Origin: Anaerolineae bacterium
GTDB taxonomy: Bacteria; Chloroflexota; Anaerolineae; Promineifilales; Promineifilaceae
Assembly: GCA_023384355.1 (NCBI GenBank)
Contig: JAHDWL010000002.1
Span: 21,808 to 73,846, forward strand
Direction: 5' to 3'
Length of the DNA: 52,039 bases
In this document: one piece after another, positions 34,004 to 41,870 of the stretch
Layout: each line of letters begins with the position of its first letter
Numbering within the stretch: the stretch's first letter is position 1
The notes under the pieces: generated by a model
What the model saw: the letters and a program-made list of their open reading frames with translations, nothing else
Told to the model about the DNA's origin: nothing
The model's database searches: none
Made by a program: the position numbers and the translations under genes

Positions 34004-34976
34004 CGAACTGTTCACCACTGCTGTGCTAATCGGAATACTCACTTCCGGCATCCGGTTGGCGACGCCCTATCTTTTTGCGTCAATCGGCGAAATGTTCGGC
34101 CAACGTAGCGGCATTTACAACCTCGGAGTCGAGGGTATCATGCTGATGGGGGCGTTCGCGGCTTTTTATGTGACCATGACGTATGGAAATCCCTGGTTGG
34201 GGCTGCTGGCAGCCATCATTGTGGGGAGTATCATGGGTCTGGCGATGTCCTTTATCAGCGTCACCCTGCAAGCCGAACAGGGGATCAGCGGCATCGGCAT
34301 CTATCTTTTTGGACTGGGTATGAGTGATTTGCTGTTCCAGAAGATGCTGGGAACAGTTGAGACTGTCAGCGGGTTCCGGCCGGTGAGTGACTCATTGAAT
34401 CGAATCTTCCCCGATTTGCTGCCTGGTCTCGCCGGAATTCCGGTCATCGGCGCTATCGTTTCTATCCTGGCCCAGCAGAACATTATGGTGTTCATGGCTT
34501 ACCTGCTGGTGCCGATTGCCTGGTTCATCATGTATCGAACGACCCTTGGCCTGAAAATCCGCGCCGCGGGCGAGAACCCGGCCGCGGCCGACGCGCTTGG
34601 GGTAAGTATATCCCGTACCCGATACGCTACGGTGACCTTTGGCGGGGCCATGGCCGGCGTCGCCGGGGCATCGCTTTCAATTGCCCTGCTGAACGTGTTC
34701 CAGCAAAATATGACCAGCGGTCTGGGGTTCATCGCCGTCGCTCTGGTTTACTTCGGCGGTTGGCGGCCCTATGGCGTCCTGTTTGGCGCGATCCTGTTCA
34801 GCATGGTGAACGCCATCCAGCTGTGGATTCAGGCACTCAACATTCCAATACCGGGCGATGCATCCGAACTGTTAATTATGATGCCCTACGTGCTGACCAT
34901 CATCGTTCTCATCTTCTCGGCCGGTCGCATGCGCAAGCCGTCGGCTCTCGGCGTACCATATGAACGCGGCGGCTAA
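33996..34976 (+). CDS. Nucleoside-type ABC importer permease B2
   Basis: A 326-residue second short-type permease, homologous to A2: GEMFGQRSGIYNLGVEGIMLMGAF is the canonical family block, and GLKIRAAGENPAAADALGVS and GLGFIAVALVYFGGWRPYGVL also match. Here the Glu of the VEG block is present, whereas A2 has Asp. The GTG at 33996 was chosen because it restores the family N-terminus and has GGAG nine bases upstream. It overlaps B1 by eight bases, the same overlap as A1/A2, which supports an origin of the two pairs by duplication. Confidence 0.93.
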   Translation: MISELFTTAVLIGILTSGIRLATPYLFASIGEMFGQRSGIYNLGVEGIMLMGAFAAFYVTMTYGNPWLGLLAAIIVGSIMGLAMSFISVTLQAEQGISGIGIYLFGLGMSDLLFQKMLGTVETVSGFRPVSDSLNRIFPDLLPGLAGIPVIGAIVSILAQQNIMVFMAYLLVPIAWFIMYRTTLGLKIRAAGENPAAADALGVSISRTRYATVTFGGAMAGVAGASLSIALLNVFQQNMTSGLGFIAVALVYFGGWRPYGVLFGAILFSMVNAIQLWIQALNIPIPGDASELLIMMPYVLTIIVLIFSAGRMRKPSALGVPYERGG

Positions 34977-35010
34977 TATCCGGGTTTATTAATCTCGCTG
35001 AAAGGAGGTG

Positions 35011-35091
35011 ATGTCACCACAAGCAAAAAACCTGGCTGCCGTTTTTATCCAGCCTGCCCACAATGTGGCAGGTATCGTTTGCAACCGATAG
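35011..35091 (+). CDS. Possible 26-codon leader peptide before the binding-protein gene
   Basis: A short frame of 26 codons (begins MSPQAKNLAAVF, ends VCNR) starts directly after AAAGGAGGTG, an unusually complete Shine-Dalgarno. Spacing from GGAGG to the ATG is only two bases, which is shorter than usual, so translation is doubtful. A CCTGCC/GGCAGG hairpin (35053-35058/35067-35072) lies in its second half. It sits in the 167-base spacer between permease B2 and the lipoprotein gene. It could be a leader peptide, an mRNA-stabilising ribosome stall site, or chance. Confidence 0.2.
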   Translation: MSPQAKNLAAVFIQPAHNVAGIVCNR

Positions 35092-35143
35092 TGGAGAAGC
35101 GGTTCACATGTCGAAACAAGCTGATTTAATGGAGAAGAAGATC

Positions 35144-37345
35144 ATGAAACGTTTTGCATTGCTTGCCCTGTTACTGGCTTTTGCGCTGGCGATCGTCGCC
35201 TGTGGCGGCCAACCGGCCGATCAAGGGACTACCGCACCGGAAGAAGCGGCTCCAACCGAGGCGGCGGAAGCTCCGGCCGAGGAAGAGGCTCCGGCCGAGG
35301 AACCATCCGGTCCGTTCCGCGTGGCCGTCGTCATGCCCAGCGCCATAAATGACCTGGCTTTCAGCCAGAGCATTTACGACTCGCTGGTTGCCATCCAGAA
35401 CCAGATGGGCGCAGAAAACTTTGAGTTTGCCTATTCCGAGAATATGTTTGTGGTGGATGACGCCGCGACCGCGATCCGCGACTATGCCAGCCAGGGCTAT
35501 AACCTAGTTCTTGCCCATGGCTCCCAATATGGCAGCTCGCTGCAAGAGATCGCCCCGGATTTTCCTGAGACCAGTTTTGCCTGGGGCATGACAGTCGATA
35601 CCTTTGGCATTCCCAACATCTATGCCTATGAGGCGCGTTCCGAAGAGGGCGGCTACGTCAACGGCGTGATCGCCGCCAGCCTGTCCAAAAGCGGTACGCT
35701 GGGCGTCGTCGGTCCTATTGAAACAGGTGACGCCAAGTTGTATGTGGATGGCTTTGTGGCCGGCGCCAAGTCGGTCAATCCCGACATCAAGGCCAACGTA
35801 AACTACATTGGTTCGTTCAGCGACGTGGCGTTGGCTGCGGAAGCCGCCAATACGCAGGTGGGCGCGGGCGCGGATGCCCTGACCGGCACAGCCCAGATGG
35901 TTGTCGGCGCGATCGGCGTTGCCAAGGATAACGGTGTCCCGTGGTTCGGTACCCAATCGAGCCAGACCTCGCTGGCACCGTCGGTGGTTGTGGCTAACCA
36001 GGTCTATGACTGGACTGGTGTGTTGAACACGATCATTGAGAATGTGAAGAATGGTGAGCTGGGTGGAACATCCTTTGCACTGACGTTGGCTAACGGTGGC
36101 CTGGTCATGGACTATAACCCGGATTACGCACTGCCGGCGGAAGTCAAGGCGGCGGCTGATGAGGCCGCGGCGGCCATCGCCGCCGGCACGCTCTCCGTCT
36201 TCGGCGGCGAGACTGCGGCCCCGGCCGAAGAGGCTCCGGCAGAAGTTGCGCCAATCACCTTCGGCATGATCCTTGTTGGACCCAAAAATGACCACGGCTG
36301 GAGTCAGGCAAACTACGAAGGCGGCCAATTTGTGGTCGATAATATCCCCGGCTCCAATATGATCGTTTTCGAGTCTCTGAATCCGGCCGACAAGCCCGAA
36401 GCCACGGTCGAGGGCGTCGTCGATGACATGGTTGCCGAAGGCGCGACGCTCATCTTCACGACTTCCGATGAGTTCGAGGAAGATACCCTCAGCGTCGCCA
36501 AGAAATACCCCGATGTGACTTTTATCGCTGTATCGGGTGATGATGTCAAGACCGGCGAAGCGACGCCCAATCTGGGTAACCTGATGGGTCGCATGGAAGA
36601 TATGAAGGCTATTGCCGGTTGCGCTGCCGCGCTGGCGACCGAGACCGGCAATATTGGTTATCTTGGCCCGCTGATTAACTTCGAGACCCGTCGTTTGACC
36701 GCTGCCGCCTATCTCGGCGCGAAGTACTGCTATGAGAATTATCGCGGCGAAGACCCGGCCGACCTTGGCTTTGCGGTTAACTGGATTGGTTTCTGGTTTA
36801 ATATCCCCGGCGTCACGCTCGACCCGACTGAAGTGGTCACCAACTTCTTCGATACGGGAACGGATGTGGTGTTGAGCGGCATCGACACGACGGAAGCGAT
36901 CGACATCGCCGGGCAACGCGGCGCGCAGGGCGAACCCGTGCGGGCCATCCCGTACGACTTCCTGGCGGCGTGTGACATTGCTCCGGATGTCTGCCTCGGC
37001 GTACCCTTCTTCAGCTGGGGGCCATCCTATCTGAAGACTGCGGAAGCTGTTTCCACAGGCACCTGGCAGCCATCCTGGGACTGGTTGCCGGCCGACTGGG
37101 ATAATCTGACCGATCCGACGTTAACGAACGTCGGCTGGGTCAATGGCCCGGCACTCACCGAGGAAATGGCCGCTCAGCTTGACGAATTCATCGCCGGCAT
37201 GGCCAGTGGCGAGATCAACGTCTGGACCGGCCCGATCAACCTGCAGGACGGCACCCCCTACATCGCCGAAGGCGCTACCGCGACCGACGACGAAATATGG
37301 TACCTGCCGCAACTGCTTGAGGGCATGGTCGGTTCGAGCCAATAA
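35144..37345 (+). CDS. Tandem double BMP/PnrA-like nucleoside-binding lipoprotein
   Basis: A 733-residue lipoprotein, about twice the family length. The signal peptide ends in the lipobox LAIVAC with Cys20. An Ala/Pro/Glu-rich linker (29-55) leads to BMP domain 1 (about 57-355; FRVAVVMPSAINDLAFSQS, then FAWGMT). A second, shorter linker of the same composition (356-369) leads to BMP domain 2 (about 370-733; ITFGMILVGPKNDHGWSQ, then YPDVTFIAVSGDD). BMP/PnrA proteins bind purine nucleosides for ABC import. The two domains are clearly diverged. The ATG at 35144 has GGAGAAG upstream; longer frames lack the signal peptide at the start. It stands with four permeases and two ATPases, so it probably feeds a doubled transporter. 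Confidence 0.92.
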   Translation: MKRFALLALLLAFALAIVACGGQPADQGTTAPEEAAPTEAAEAPAEEEAPAEEPSGPFRVAVVMPSAINDLAFSQSIYDSLVAIQNQMGAENFEFAYSENMFVVDDAATAIRDYASQGYNLVLAHGSQYGSSLQEIAPDFPETSFAWGMTVDTFGIPNIYAYEARSEEGGYVNGVIAASLSKSGTLGVVGPIETGDAKLYVDGFVAGAKSVNPDIKANVNYIGSFSDVALAAEAANTQVGAGADALTGTAQMVVGAIGVAKDNGVPWFGTQSSQTSLAPSVVVANQVYDWTGVLNTIIENVKNGELGGTSFALTLANGGLVMDYNPDYALPAEVKAAADEAAAAIAAGTLSVFGGETAAPAEEAPAEVAPITFGMILVGPKNDHGWSQANYEGGQFVVDNIPGSNMIVFESLNPADKPEATVEGVVDDMVAEGATLIFTTSDEFEEDTLSVAKKYPDVTFIAVSGDDVKTGEATPNLGNLMGRMEDMKAIAGCAAALATETGNIGYLGPLINFETRRLTAAAYLGAKYCYENYRGEDPADLGFAVNWIGFWFNIPGVTLDPTEVVTNFFDTGTDVVLSGIDTTEAIDIAGQRGAQGEPVRAIPYDFLAACDIAPDVCLGVPFFSWGPSYLKTAEAVSTGTWQPSWDWLPADWDNLTDPTLTNVGWVNGPALTEEMAAQLDEFIAGMASGEINVWTGPINLQDGTPYIAEGATATDDEIWYLPQLLEGMVGSSQ

Positions 37346-37371
37346 ACCGTAATTAGTTGATAACGGTCTGT

Positions 37372-37401
37372 GGCCGGTGGTCGTTTGAACGATCACCGGC
37401 C
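37372..37401 (+). other. Strong hairpin after the binding-protein gene
   Basis: GGCCGGTGGTCG (37372-37383) pairs with CGATCACCGGCC (37390-37401), with one G-U, around TTTGAA. The outer GTGGCCGG (37370-37377) can alternatively pair with CCGGCCAC (37403-37410), so two exclusive folds exist. No T-run follows. It probably protects the lipoprotein mRNA or attenuates ATPase B. Confidence 0.6.
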
Positions 37402-37418
37402 GCCGGCCACCTGACTGA

Positions 37419-37434
37419 AGCGACCCCGGTCGCT
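37419..37434 (+). other. Second hairpin just upstream of the ATPase B ribosome-binding site
   Basis: AGCGAC (37419-37424) and GTCGCT (37429-37434) form a 6-bp stem with a CCCG loop, six bases before the GGAG (37441-37444) of the ATPase B gene. It could modulate initiation there. Confidence 0.45.
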
Positions 37435-37453
37435 CTTACCGGAGCAACTTCCT

Positions 37454-39001
37454 ATGACCACAGAACTTCTTCCTTCCGGCACCCGTCGTATCGACCGCAT
37501 GGATATGTGCGGCATTACCAAGCGCTTTCCAGGAGTGTTGGCGAACAATCAGGTGGACTTCGACGTATTGTCGGGCGAGGTTCACGCGCTCCTCGGCGAA
37601 AATGGCGCTGGAAAGAGCACCCTGATGAAAATACTCTATGGTTTGTACCAGCCGGATGAGGGAGAGATTCGCCTGAACGGGGAAAAAGTTGCCATTCATT
37701 CACCGGCTGACGCCATTCGATTGGGTATCGGCATGATCCACCAGCATTTCATGCTCGTGCCGACGCTGACTGTCACCGAGAATGTGGCGCTTGGTCTGAA
37801 GTCGTCACGTGGCATGCGCACCGATCTGGATCGGGTCGAGGCGCGAATTGAGGAGTTGGCCGCTCTCTATGGTCTGAAGGTTGATCCCGATGCGCTGGTC
37901 TGGCAGTTGTCCGTTGGGCAACAACAGCGGGTGGAGATTCTCAAGGCGCTCTATCGCGGTGCAGCCTTGCTGATTCTCGACGAGCCGACCGCCGTGCTCA
38001 CCCCGCAGGAAGTCGACGAATTCTTCGTAACTCTGGAGCAAATGAAGAAAGACGGTCATGCGCTGATCTTCATTTCACACAAGCTCCACGAAGTAATCCA
38101 ACTCTGCAATCGTGTGACGGTGTTACGGGACGGACACGTTATCGGCACGCAAACGACAGCCGGAGTGACCAGGCACCAACTGGCGGAGATGATGGTCGGC
38201 CGGCCAATCGCTGCCCAGCCACAACGGGCGACCGTTGACTTGGGCGAGGTCCGCCTGAAGTTGCGCGATGTGGAAGCCTTGAGCGATCGGGAGCATCCGG
38301 CCTTGCGCGGCGTCTCATTCGACCTTCGTGGTGGGGAGATCGTTGGGCTGGCCGGTGTGTCGGGCAATGGCCAGCGCGAACTGGCGGAGGTCATTGCCGG
38401 TTTACGGCCGACGACAGGAGGCGAGATTACCCTCGGTGATCGGTCGACTACCGGACAAGGGCCACGTACCATCATGGATCTGGGTCTTTCATACATCCCT
38501 GAAGAGCGAATGCGTGACGGGATGATCAAGGATTTCACGGTTTCGGAGAACATCATCCTGCGCGAGTTCGACAAGCCGCCCTATTCCCGGGCGGGATTCC
38601 TCAATCGAGGTGAAATCCGTCTCAACTCGACCACACTGGTCAAGGAATTTAACGTCAAAACCCCGACGTTGGAAACCCCGGTGAAAAATCTTTCCGGCGG
38701 CAATATTCAGAAGATAGTATTGGCGCGTGAGCTATCGCGCGAGCCTCGGGTCATAGTCGCCGCCCAACCTACCCGCGGGCTAGACATTGGGGCGACGGAA
38801 TACGTCCACTCCCGGTTGCTGGAACAACGCGAGTTGGGAACCGCCACCCTCCTCATTTCCGAGGACCTTGATGAGATTTTGGCCCTGTCAGACCGTATTC
38901 TCGTCATTTTTCACGGCCGGATTATGGGTGATGTGCCGCGCGCCGAAGCGACGGCCGAGAAGCTTGGCCTGATGATGACCGGTGAGGAGCAAGTCGTCTA
39001 G
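37454..39001 (+). CDS. Nucleoside-type ABC importer, ATP-binding protein B
   Basis: A 515-residue double-NBD ATPase, a paralogue of protein A. NBD1: GENGAGKST, signature LSVGQQQRVEI, LLILDEPTAVLTP, and HQHFMLVPTLTVTENV in the Q-loop region. NBD2: GVSGNGQRELAEVIAGL, LSGGNIQKIVLARELSR, VIVAAQPTRGLDIGA. These are the canonical NupO/BmpC sequences, so B is the more typical ATPase and A the more divergent. GGAG at 37441-37444 precedes the ATG. It lies 108 bases after the binding-protein gene, beyond two hairpins that may lower its expression relative to the lipoprotein. No clear terminator is seen in the 51 bases before the convergent SDR gene. Confidence 0.95.
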   Translation: MTTELLPSGTRRIDRMDMCGITKRFPGVLANNQVDFDVLSGEVHALLGENGAGKSTLMKILYGLYQPDEGEIRLNGEKVAIHSPADAIRLGIGMIHQHFMLVPTLTVTENVALGLKSSRGMRTDLDRVEARIEELAALYGLKVDPDALVWQLSVGQQQRVEILKALYRGAALLILDEPTAVLTPQEVDEFFVTLEQMKKDGHALIFISHKLHEVIQLCNRVTVLRDGHVIGTQTTAGVTRHQLAEMMVGRPIAAQPQRATVDLGEVRLKLRDVEALSDREHPALRGVSFDLRGGEIVGLAGVSGNGQRELAEVIAGLRPTTGGEITLGDRSTTGQGPRTIMDLGLSYIPEERMRDGMIKDFTVSENIILREFDKPPYSRAGFLNRGEIRLNSTTLVKEFNVKTPTLETPVKNLSGGNIQKIVLARELSREPRVIVAAQPTRGLDIGATEYVHSRLLEQRELGTATLLISEDLDEILALSDRILVIFHGRIMGDVPRAEATAEKLGLMMTGEEQVV

Positions 39002-39052
39002 AATCGACGGATACAAGACATAGCGCCGGCGCCCAAATACCGCGCGCCTGCT

Positions 39053-40156
39053 TTACGCTACCGGATCGACGGAACCGCCGTTGTTCCTGTCATTTCTGCT
39101 CCACAACCACCATAAAAGCAGTACCGCCGCTGCCAGGAAAATAAAACCGGCAGCCCGTTTTTCGCGTTCACCCACGTCGGGCGGCTCTGTGGCGGCGATC
39201 CACTCGAAGGTCTCAAGCATGCCGGTTTGAATAGGACGCGGTTTCCAGCCCAGCTCAGCGCGCGCCTTGTCCGAGCGGCCGGCGTAGGATGCGCCGAGCG
39301 TGCGGAATACCTCCCCACTGAAGGACTGTGGCAGCGACAGGGCGGGTTGGACGCGACCGGTAATAGGGGCCAACTCGCGAGCATAACGGGCAGGAATCCG
39401 GGCAACGGGTCGCGGTTTGCCGGTCAGCTGGGACCAGAAGTCGACTAATTCGCCGATGGGCACAGCCGGCCCGGCCAGGATATAACTCTCGCCGACGCGC
39501 CCTTTTTCGGCGGCCAGGATGTGACCTTCGGCAACGTCATCGACATAGGCAAACGTCAGCACTGTCTCCGGCCCCGGCAGGATGGGGAGCAAACCGCGAT
39601 TGAACATGCGCATGGTTTCCGCCAGCCAGCTTGTATCGCCCGGGCCATACACTGCGCCGGGCATGACGATGATAATCGGCGCGCCCTGGGCGATGAGCGG
39701 TTCGGCCACCTCATAATGGGCCAACCACTTGGTGCGGTCATATTCCGTCAGGAAAGGCCCGCCGGCGAAATAGGTTTCATCGGGAATTTCGCCGTGTGTA
39801 TCGCCGAAAACAGCGACCGTACTGGTGTAGATGATGCGCGGCACGCCCAACTCGAAGGCCAGCTCCAGGACGTTTCTTGTGCCTTTGACATTGGTTTCCT
39901 CGCATTGAGCTACGGCGTCGGGTGAAAAGTCAAAGATTGCGGCAATGTGGAAAACAATATCGCTGCCGCGCATCATTTCGCGCATGGACTCGCGATCAGA
40001 TATGTCGCCCGGCACGGCCACAGCTCCCATGTCTCGAAGCATGGCCCCACCGACCTCGGAGCGAGCCAGCGCGATGACCTCGTAACCCCGGTCGAGGAGT
40101 CGCCGTACAACATGGCGCCCAATGAAGCCGGTTCCACCAGTGACAAATGCCTTCAT
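39053..40156 (-). CDS. Extended SDR: NAD-dependent epimerase/dehydratase
   Basis: A 367-residue extended short-chain dehydrogenase of the HpnA/dihydroflavonol-reductase-like group. Seen: GGTGFIGRHVVRRLL at the N-terminus (NAD(P) loop), the PGDISDRESM region, YTSTVAVFG, the catalytic YDRTK (Tyr and Lys), and VMPGAVYGPGDTS. The C-terminus adds one hydrophobic segment (FLAAAVLLLWWLW), so the enzyme is probably membrane-attached. The substrate may be a lipid- or sugar-linked alcohol or ketone; unknown. The ATG at 40156 has AAGGTGGAG upstream. A good promoter lies at 40187-40215, divergent from the kinase gene. Confidence 0.88.
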   Translation of the reverse strand: MKAFVTGGTGFIGRHVVRRLLDRGYEVIALARSEVGGAMLRDMGAVAVPGDISDRESMREMMRGSDIVFHIAAIFDFSPDAVAQCEETNVKGTRNVLELAFELGVPRIIYTSTVAVFGDTHGEIPDETYFAGGPFLTEYDRTKWLAHYEVAEPLIAQGAPIIIVMPGAVYGPGDTSWLAETMRMFNRGLLPILPGPETVLTFAYVDDVAEGHILAAEKGRVGESYILAGPAVPIGELVDFWSQLTGKPRPVARIPARYARELAPITGRVQPALSLPQSFSGEVFRTLGASYAGRSDKARAELGWKPRPIQTGMLETFEWIAATEPPDVGEREKRAAGFIFLAAAVLLLWWLWSRNDRNNGGSVDPVA

Positions 40157-40186
40157 AATACTCCACCTTTCGCTGTAGTGGATGGT

Positions 40187-40215
40187 ATTATACTCGTGAC
40201 AACGTCGATGGTGAA
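40187..40215 (-). promoter_or_regulatory. Promoter of the SDR gene
   Basis: Minus strand: TTCACC (40215-40210), 17-base spacer, TATAAT (40192-40187), about 30 bases before the start codon. The -10 is consensus and the -35 has two mismatches. Confidence 0.65.
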
Positions 40216-40358
40216 CTATGCCTACTATCTGATATATTAATGTAATCCAGACTGAAACGTAAAAGGAACCGTAAGGTTCGCGGCTTAATCTGAATTTGTT
40301 ATTTCGCCGGCCTGATGTTCTCCACAATTATTTGACGTCCGGGCTGCGCATCGACAGT

Positions 40359-41870
40359 ATGGACGAAACGATCAAGGGCATCATTCAGACCCGGTTTGCC
40401 CGGGCAGGACGCACTATCGGCATCAGTATGGCCGTACTGGTGAGCTTGCAGGTGGTGTTGTTTCTGCTCCTGATCTTCCTGTCCGGCCGACGATCAGTCG
40501 GCGAATGGCTGACTGATCTGATTTTGGCTGTGCTATTTACGTTATTGCTGGGATCGATTGCGCTCTATGCCGTAAGTCAGGCGCGATCGGGCGTACTGGG
40601 CGATGTCAATATGGCGGTCGGTCAGGAGCTTCGGGAACTTAAGTCAGCAAACGACCGCGCGAGGGCGTTGCAGCGGATGGCTTCTACCCTTAGCGCTACG
40701 CTCAGCTTTGAAAGGGTTGTCGAACAATCGTTGGATGTATGTAGCCTGGCACTGGAGGAGATGGGCATCCCGCGCGATTCTCTTGTTGGGGCAGTCTTTC
40801 TCTACGATGAGGGGCTTCTGCGTCCCATCGCCCGCCGCCGTTTCCCCGGCCATGACAACGATCAGGTCATTTCAGGCAAGAAAGGTGTCGTTGGAGCGGC
40901 TCTTAGCCAGGCCGAGCCTATTGTGACCAATAACCCGCAGGAAGACCCCGAGCTACAGGTATACGAAGCGTTTCGGGAATGCCTGACCGCCGTTTGTGTG
41001 CCCCTACGGGCAGGCTTTCAGCTCTTTGGCGCGATGGTGATCGGCGCGGACACAGCCGTTCATTTCGATAGCGAGCATATCGATCTCTTCAAGGCGGTGG
41101 GCGATCAAGCCGTCATCGCTTTGCAAAACGCCCAGCTCTATCAGCGGCTTGAGGCCGAGAAACAGCGACTAATCGAGGCCGACGAAGAGGCCCGCAAGGA
41201 GCTGGCCCGTGACCTGCACGACGGTCCGACACAGAGCATCGCCGCCATCGCCATGCGGATGGGTTTCGCGCGGACAATGATCGACCGGGACCCGGCGCGA
41301 GCCAAAGAGGAATTGTTGAAGGTCGAAGCGCTGGCCAAGCACACCTCGGCCGAAATTCGTGGCATGCTCTTCACCTTGCGACCGCTTGTGCTGGAAGCCC
41401 AGGGATTGGGCGCGGCTGTTGACTTGCTATTGAGACGCTACAGCGAGGCGGACGGCGTCGAGATGCGTCTTCTTGGCGCGGAGAACGGCACATTGCTCAG
41501 CAAACAGGCTCAAGTGGTCACCTTCGCCATCATTGAAGAAGCGCTCAACAATGCCCGCAAATACGCAAAAGCTTCGCTGATTGAGGTGCGCTTCTGGCGG
41601 ACGGGCGACCTGTTCGCTGTCGCCGTTCGCGATAACGGTGTAGGATTCGACACCTACGATGTCAATCGGGATTACAGCACGCGCGGCAGTTTGGGTATGA
41701 TCAACATGCGCGAGCGCGCCGAACGGATCGACGGCTCATTGCGCGTCGAGTCTTCCCCCGATTCCGGTACCACAGTGACGCTGGTCGTACCCCTCGATAA
41801 ACACAGCGCAATCGAGGATGAAGACGAAGAGATTGTCGATACTTCGCAATTGATCGATGCCGGCCGCTAA
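40359..41870 (+). CDS. GAF-domain histidine kinase of the NarX/DegS (HisKA_3) type
   Basis: A 503-residue membrane kinase. Two TM segments (about 20-43 and 50-74), a coiled coil, a GAF domain (about 110-260; LSFERVVEQSLDVCSLALEEMG, then AVCVPLRAGFQLFGAMVIG), then HisKA_3 with phospho-acceptor His287 in ARDLHDGPTQSIAAI, and a HATPase_c (EALNNARKYAKAS, DNGVGFD, GSLGMINMRERAERIDG). Such kinases normally pair with LuxR/NarL-type regulators; none is visible in this window. The ATG at 40359 is the first Met in a sensible position, but no ribosome-binding site precedes it, and a TTG 21 codons upstream is possible. The stop overlaps the next gene by 14 bases. Confidence 0.93.
   Translation: MDETIKGIIQTRFARAGRTIGISMAVLVSLQVVLFLLLIFLSGRRSVGEWLTDLILAVLFTLLLGSIALYAVSQARSGVLGDVNMAVGQELRELKSANDRARALQRMASTLSATLSFERVVEQSLDVCSLALEEMGIPRDSLVGAVFLYDEGLLRPIARRRFPGHDNDQVISGKKGVVGAALSQAEPIVTNNPQEDPELQVYEAFRECLTAVCVPLRAGFQLFGAMVIGADTAVHFDSEHIDLFKAVGDQAVIALQNAQLYQRLEAEKQRLIEADEEARKELARDLHDGPTQSIAAIAMRMGFARTMIDRDPARAKEELLKVEALAKHTSAEIRGMLFTLRPLVLEAQGLGAAVDLLLRRYSEADGVEMRLLGAENGTLLSKQAQVVTFAIIEEALNNARKYAKASLIEVRFWRTGDLFAVAVRDNGVGFDTYDVNRDYSTRGSLGMINMRERAERIDGSLRVESSPDSGTTVTLVVPLDKHSAIEDEDEEIVDTSQLIDAGR

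Noticed and set aside
35504-36916. 470-codon minus-strand frame inside the binding-protein gene
   Set aside because: Antisense of two recognisable BMP domains, with no ribosome-binding site or motif of its own.
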